A DNA stretch of 64,000 nucleotides from CADEDV01 sp036383515 (GTDB taxonomy: Bacteria > Bacteroidota > Bacteroidia > Chitinophagales > Chitinophagaceae), in the NCBI GenBank assembly GCA_036383515.1, contig DASVOE010000004.1:1-64000 (forward strand), in the 5' to 3' direction. Numbering within the stretch: position 1 is the stretch's first letter; every line of letters begins with the position of its first letter. The notes beneath the pieces are model-generated. The model was not told where the DNA came from. It saw only the letters and a program-made list of their open reading frames with translations, and did no database searches. Of the stretch, positions 62,678 through 64,000 are shown piece by piece. The translations under genes and the position numbers were made by a program.

Positions 62678-63706
62678 ATGAAACAGGTTTGCCAAAAAGT
62701 TTTCACCTTATTCTTTGCCGTAGCCCTCATGATGCCGGCGTCTTTGCTGGCACAGAAAGAAGAGAAGGAGAAAGAAAAAGAATCCAAAGACAAAAAAGAA
62801 GCTGAACAGATCATCATTACCCGTAAAGGGGATAAGAATGAGAAAGTGGTCGTAGAAATTAATGGTGATAAAATAACAGTCAACGGAAAGCCGATTGAAG
62901 ACCTGAAAGATGGTGATGTTTCCGTTCGCCGCAATAAAATCAGGGATATGTGGGCTTATGCCGATGGATTAAATGCAAAAGCATTTGCACCGGGTGAGAC
63001 ATTCAAAATGTACAACATGGATTCGAACCGGGCGATGCTGGGAGTAACAACCGAAAAAGCTGATCAGGGCGTAGAAGTGCAGGAAATAACCAAAGAAAGT
63101 GCAGCAGCTAAAGCAGGACTGAAGGAAGGTGATATTATCACAAAGATCGGCGACAAGAAAATTGAAAACCCTGATGAGCTATCCGCAGCCATCAAAGCAC
63201 AAAAACCCGGTGATAAAGTAACCGTTACTTATCTCCGTGATAAAAAAGAACAAAAAGCAACTGCCGAATTAGGTAAATGGAAGGGTGCTAATGTATTCAC
63301 CGGCATTCCTGGGCACGATTTCAAAATGGACATGGGCGATATGCATTTAGATGAGATCATGCCCCGGCTGCAAACTATGCCCCGTGCAAAGATTAATGGT
63401 CAAACCTGGAATTGGTCCGAAGGTGGTAACCCTAAATTAGGTTTATCTGTTCAGGATACCGATGATGGTAAAGGCGTAAAAGTTATTGAGGTAGATGAAG
63501 AAAGCAATGCAGCAAAAGCTGGTTTGAAAGAAAACGATGTAATCTCTGAAGTAGATGGTAAAGCAGTGAACAGCGCTGATGAAGTAGCAAAGATCATCCG
63601 TGAAAGCAAGGATAAAGTTTCTGTAATGGTGAAACTACAACGCAGTGGTAAAACACAGAATGTAGAAGTGAAAATTCCCCGCAAATTAAAAACAGCAGAT
63701 CTTTAA
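62678..63706 (+). CDS. Secreted protein with two PDZ domains
   Basis: Signal peptide (FAVALMMPASLLAQ), then a Lys/Glu-rich segment, then two PDZ domains of the DegP type: MLGVTTEKADQGVEVQEITK with AAAKAGLKEGDIITKIGDKK (near residue 145), and LGLSVQDTDDGKGVKVIEVD with NAAKAGLKENDVISEVDGKA (near residue 280). There is no protease domain before them, which is unusual for HtrA-type proteins, so this looks like a periplasmic adaptor. The promoter is flanked by palindromes. Confidence 0.85.
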   Translation: MKQVCQKVFTLFFAVALMMPASLLAQKEEKEKEKESKDKKEAEQIIITRKGDKNEKVVVEINGDKITVNGKPIEDLKDGDVSVRRNKIRDMWAYADGLNAKAFAPGETFKMYNMDSNRAMLGVTTEKADQGVEVQEITKESAAAKAGLKEGDIITKIGDKKIENPDELSAAIKAQKPGDKVTVTYLRDKKEQKATAELGKWKGANVFTGIPGHDFKMDMGDMHLDEIMPRLQTMPRAKINGQTWNWSEGGNPKLGLSVQDTDDGKGVKVIEVDEESNAAKAGLKENDVISEVDGKAVNSADEVAKIIRESKDKVSVMVKLQRSGKTQNVEVKIPRKLKTADL

Positions 63707-63731
63707 TTCAATATACATCGAGCATGTAGTG

Positions 63732-63763
63732 CCCCCGACAATTCGTCGGGGGTTTGCTTTTTT
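63732..63763 (+). terminator. Terminator after the PDZ gene
   Basis: An 8-bp GC-rich stem CCCCCGAC/GTCGGGGG with a 5-nt loop, followed by TTTGCTTTTTTTAT. Confidence 0.92.
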
Positions 63764-63791
63764 TATAACAGGCCGCCCGGCAGATTTGGCT

Positions 63792-63799
63792 TATTTTTG
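63792..63799 (+). promoter_or_regulatory. -7 box upstream of gatB
   Basis: TATTTTTG followed by CC, only 9 bp before the gatB ATG. If used, the transcript would be nearly leaderless. Confidence 0.4.
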
Positions 63800-63808
63800 C
63801 CCCTCTTT

Positions 63809-64000
63809 ATGATAGATTATAATGCATACGAAATAGTGGTGGGACTTGAAGTGCATGCCCAGTTGCAAACAGAGAGCAAGTTGTTTTGTGGTGACAGTAT
63901 TGCCTTTGGTGCCGAACCCAATTCCCATGTAAGTCCTATTACGCTGGCTCATCCCGGCACGTTACCTAAAATGAATAAGAAAGCGATTGAGTATGCTATT
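63809..64000 (+). CDS. gatB: Aspartyl/glutamyl-tRNA amidotransferase subunit B (5' part)
   Basis: The frame is open from the ATG at 63809 to the window end (64 codons). It begins MIDYNAYEIVVGLEVHAQLQ and continues TESKLFCGDSIAFGAEPNSH and LAHPGTLPKMNKKAIEYAI, the standard GatB N-terminus. GatB with GatA and GatC turns misacylated Glu-tRNA(Gln) into Gln-tRNA(Gln). The rest of the gene is outside the window. Confidence 0.95.
   Translation, partial: MIDYNAYEIVVGLEVHAQLQTESKLFCGDSIAFGAEPNSHVSPITLAHPGTLPKMNKKAIEYAI

Noticed and set aside
1..64000. tRNA or rRNA genes, CRISPR arrays, insertion sequences, prophage genes
   Set aside because: None seen on reading both strands of the larger intergenic gaps; no regular spacers, transposase or phage-like products. 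A covariance search was not possible.

Overview
The window is an ordinary stretch of chromosome from a member of the Bacteroidota, most likely a Chitinophagaceae-like organism (an inference from gene content and order, not a database match). Pointers are the gldE-gldD pair behind mutY-ssb, DUF3667, DUF3109, DUF5777 and PepSY-like small proteins, one-piece propeller sensor kinases, a CarB that ends before the usual C-terminal allosteric domain, and promoters with the Bacteroidota -7 box TAnnTTTG. No rRNA, tRNA, CRISPR array, insertion sequence or prophage was seen.

Layout. 1-7.8 kb: a cut-off metallo-beta-lactamase-fold hydrolase, a DUF3667 membrane protein, a PepSY-like lipoprotein, an OmpA-family protein, an M14 peptidase, a DUF1772-like membrane protein, then a c-type cytochrome cluster (two cytochromes, a 43-residue membrane peptide, a VOC protein). 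7.9-9.7 kb: the only accessory-looking island, with two minus-strand genes (one a methyltransferase broken by an internal deletion) between three related imperfect palindromes that resemble degenerate integron attC sites. 9.7-14.6 kb: a hemerythrin protein, a DUF5602-like lipoprotein and a large propeller sensor whose histidine-kinase core has lost the phospho-accepting His. 14.7-25.2 kb: housekeeping genes rng, a 31-residue COX24-like basic protein, a TPR protein, HU, mutY, ssb, gldE, gldD, DUF2306, DUF3109 and lutB. 25.3-31.9 kb: a polysaccharide deacetylase-like protein, then comEC-purH-EamA and DinB on the minus strand. 32.2-34.9 kb: an unknown 158-residue protein, then an overlapping membrane protein/histidine kinase/response regulator operon. 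35-41 kb: carB, a lipoprotein, an M23 peptidase and bcp. 41.4-45.2 kb: an intact propeller sensor kinase with its LuxR-type regulator. 45.3-49.3 kb: small envelope and lipid genes. 49.3-56.7 kb: birA, then rsfS-ftsH-LUD-GGCT-lpxH-propeller-mscS. 56.7-64 kb: a thioredoxin-like protein, a MerR regulator, an M23 peptidase, alaS, a GNAT acetyltransferase, a double-PDZ protein and the start of gatB.

How the parts relate. Several clusters have a clear shared theme: DNA maintenance plus gliding/secretion lipoproteins (HU, mutY, ssb, gldE, gldD), ribosome and envelope quality control (rsfS, ftsH, lpxH, mscS), nucleotide synthesis with leader palindromes (purH, carB), and two kinase-regulator pairs. 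The best leads for new biology are the attC-like island (7930-9232), the His-less sensor kinase (11564-14647), the carB and purH 5' leaders, the interleaved hairpins at 5226-5268, and the unknown protein next to the 32.8-34.9 kb signalling operon. Many start codons were moved downstream of the longest reading frame because a -7 box or a signal peptide fixes them.
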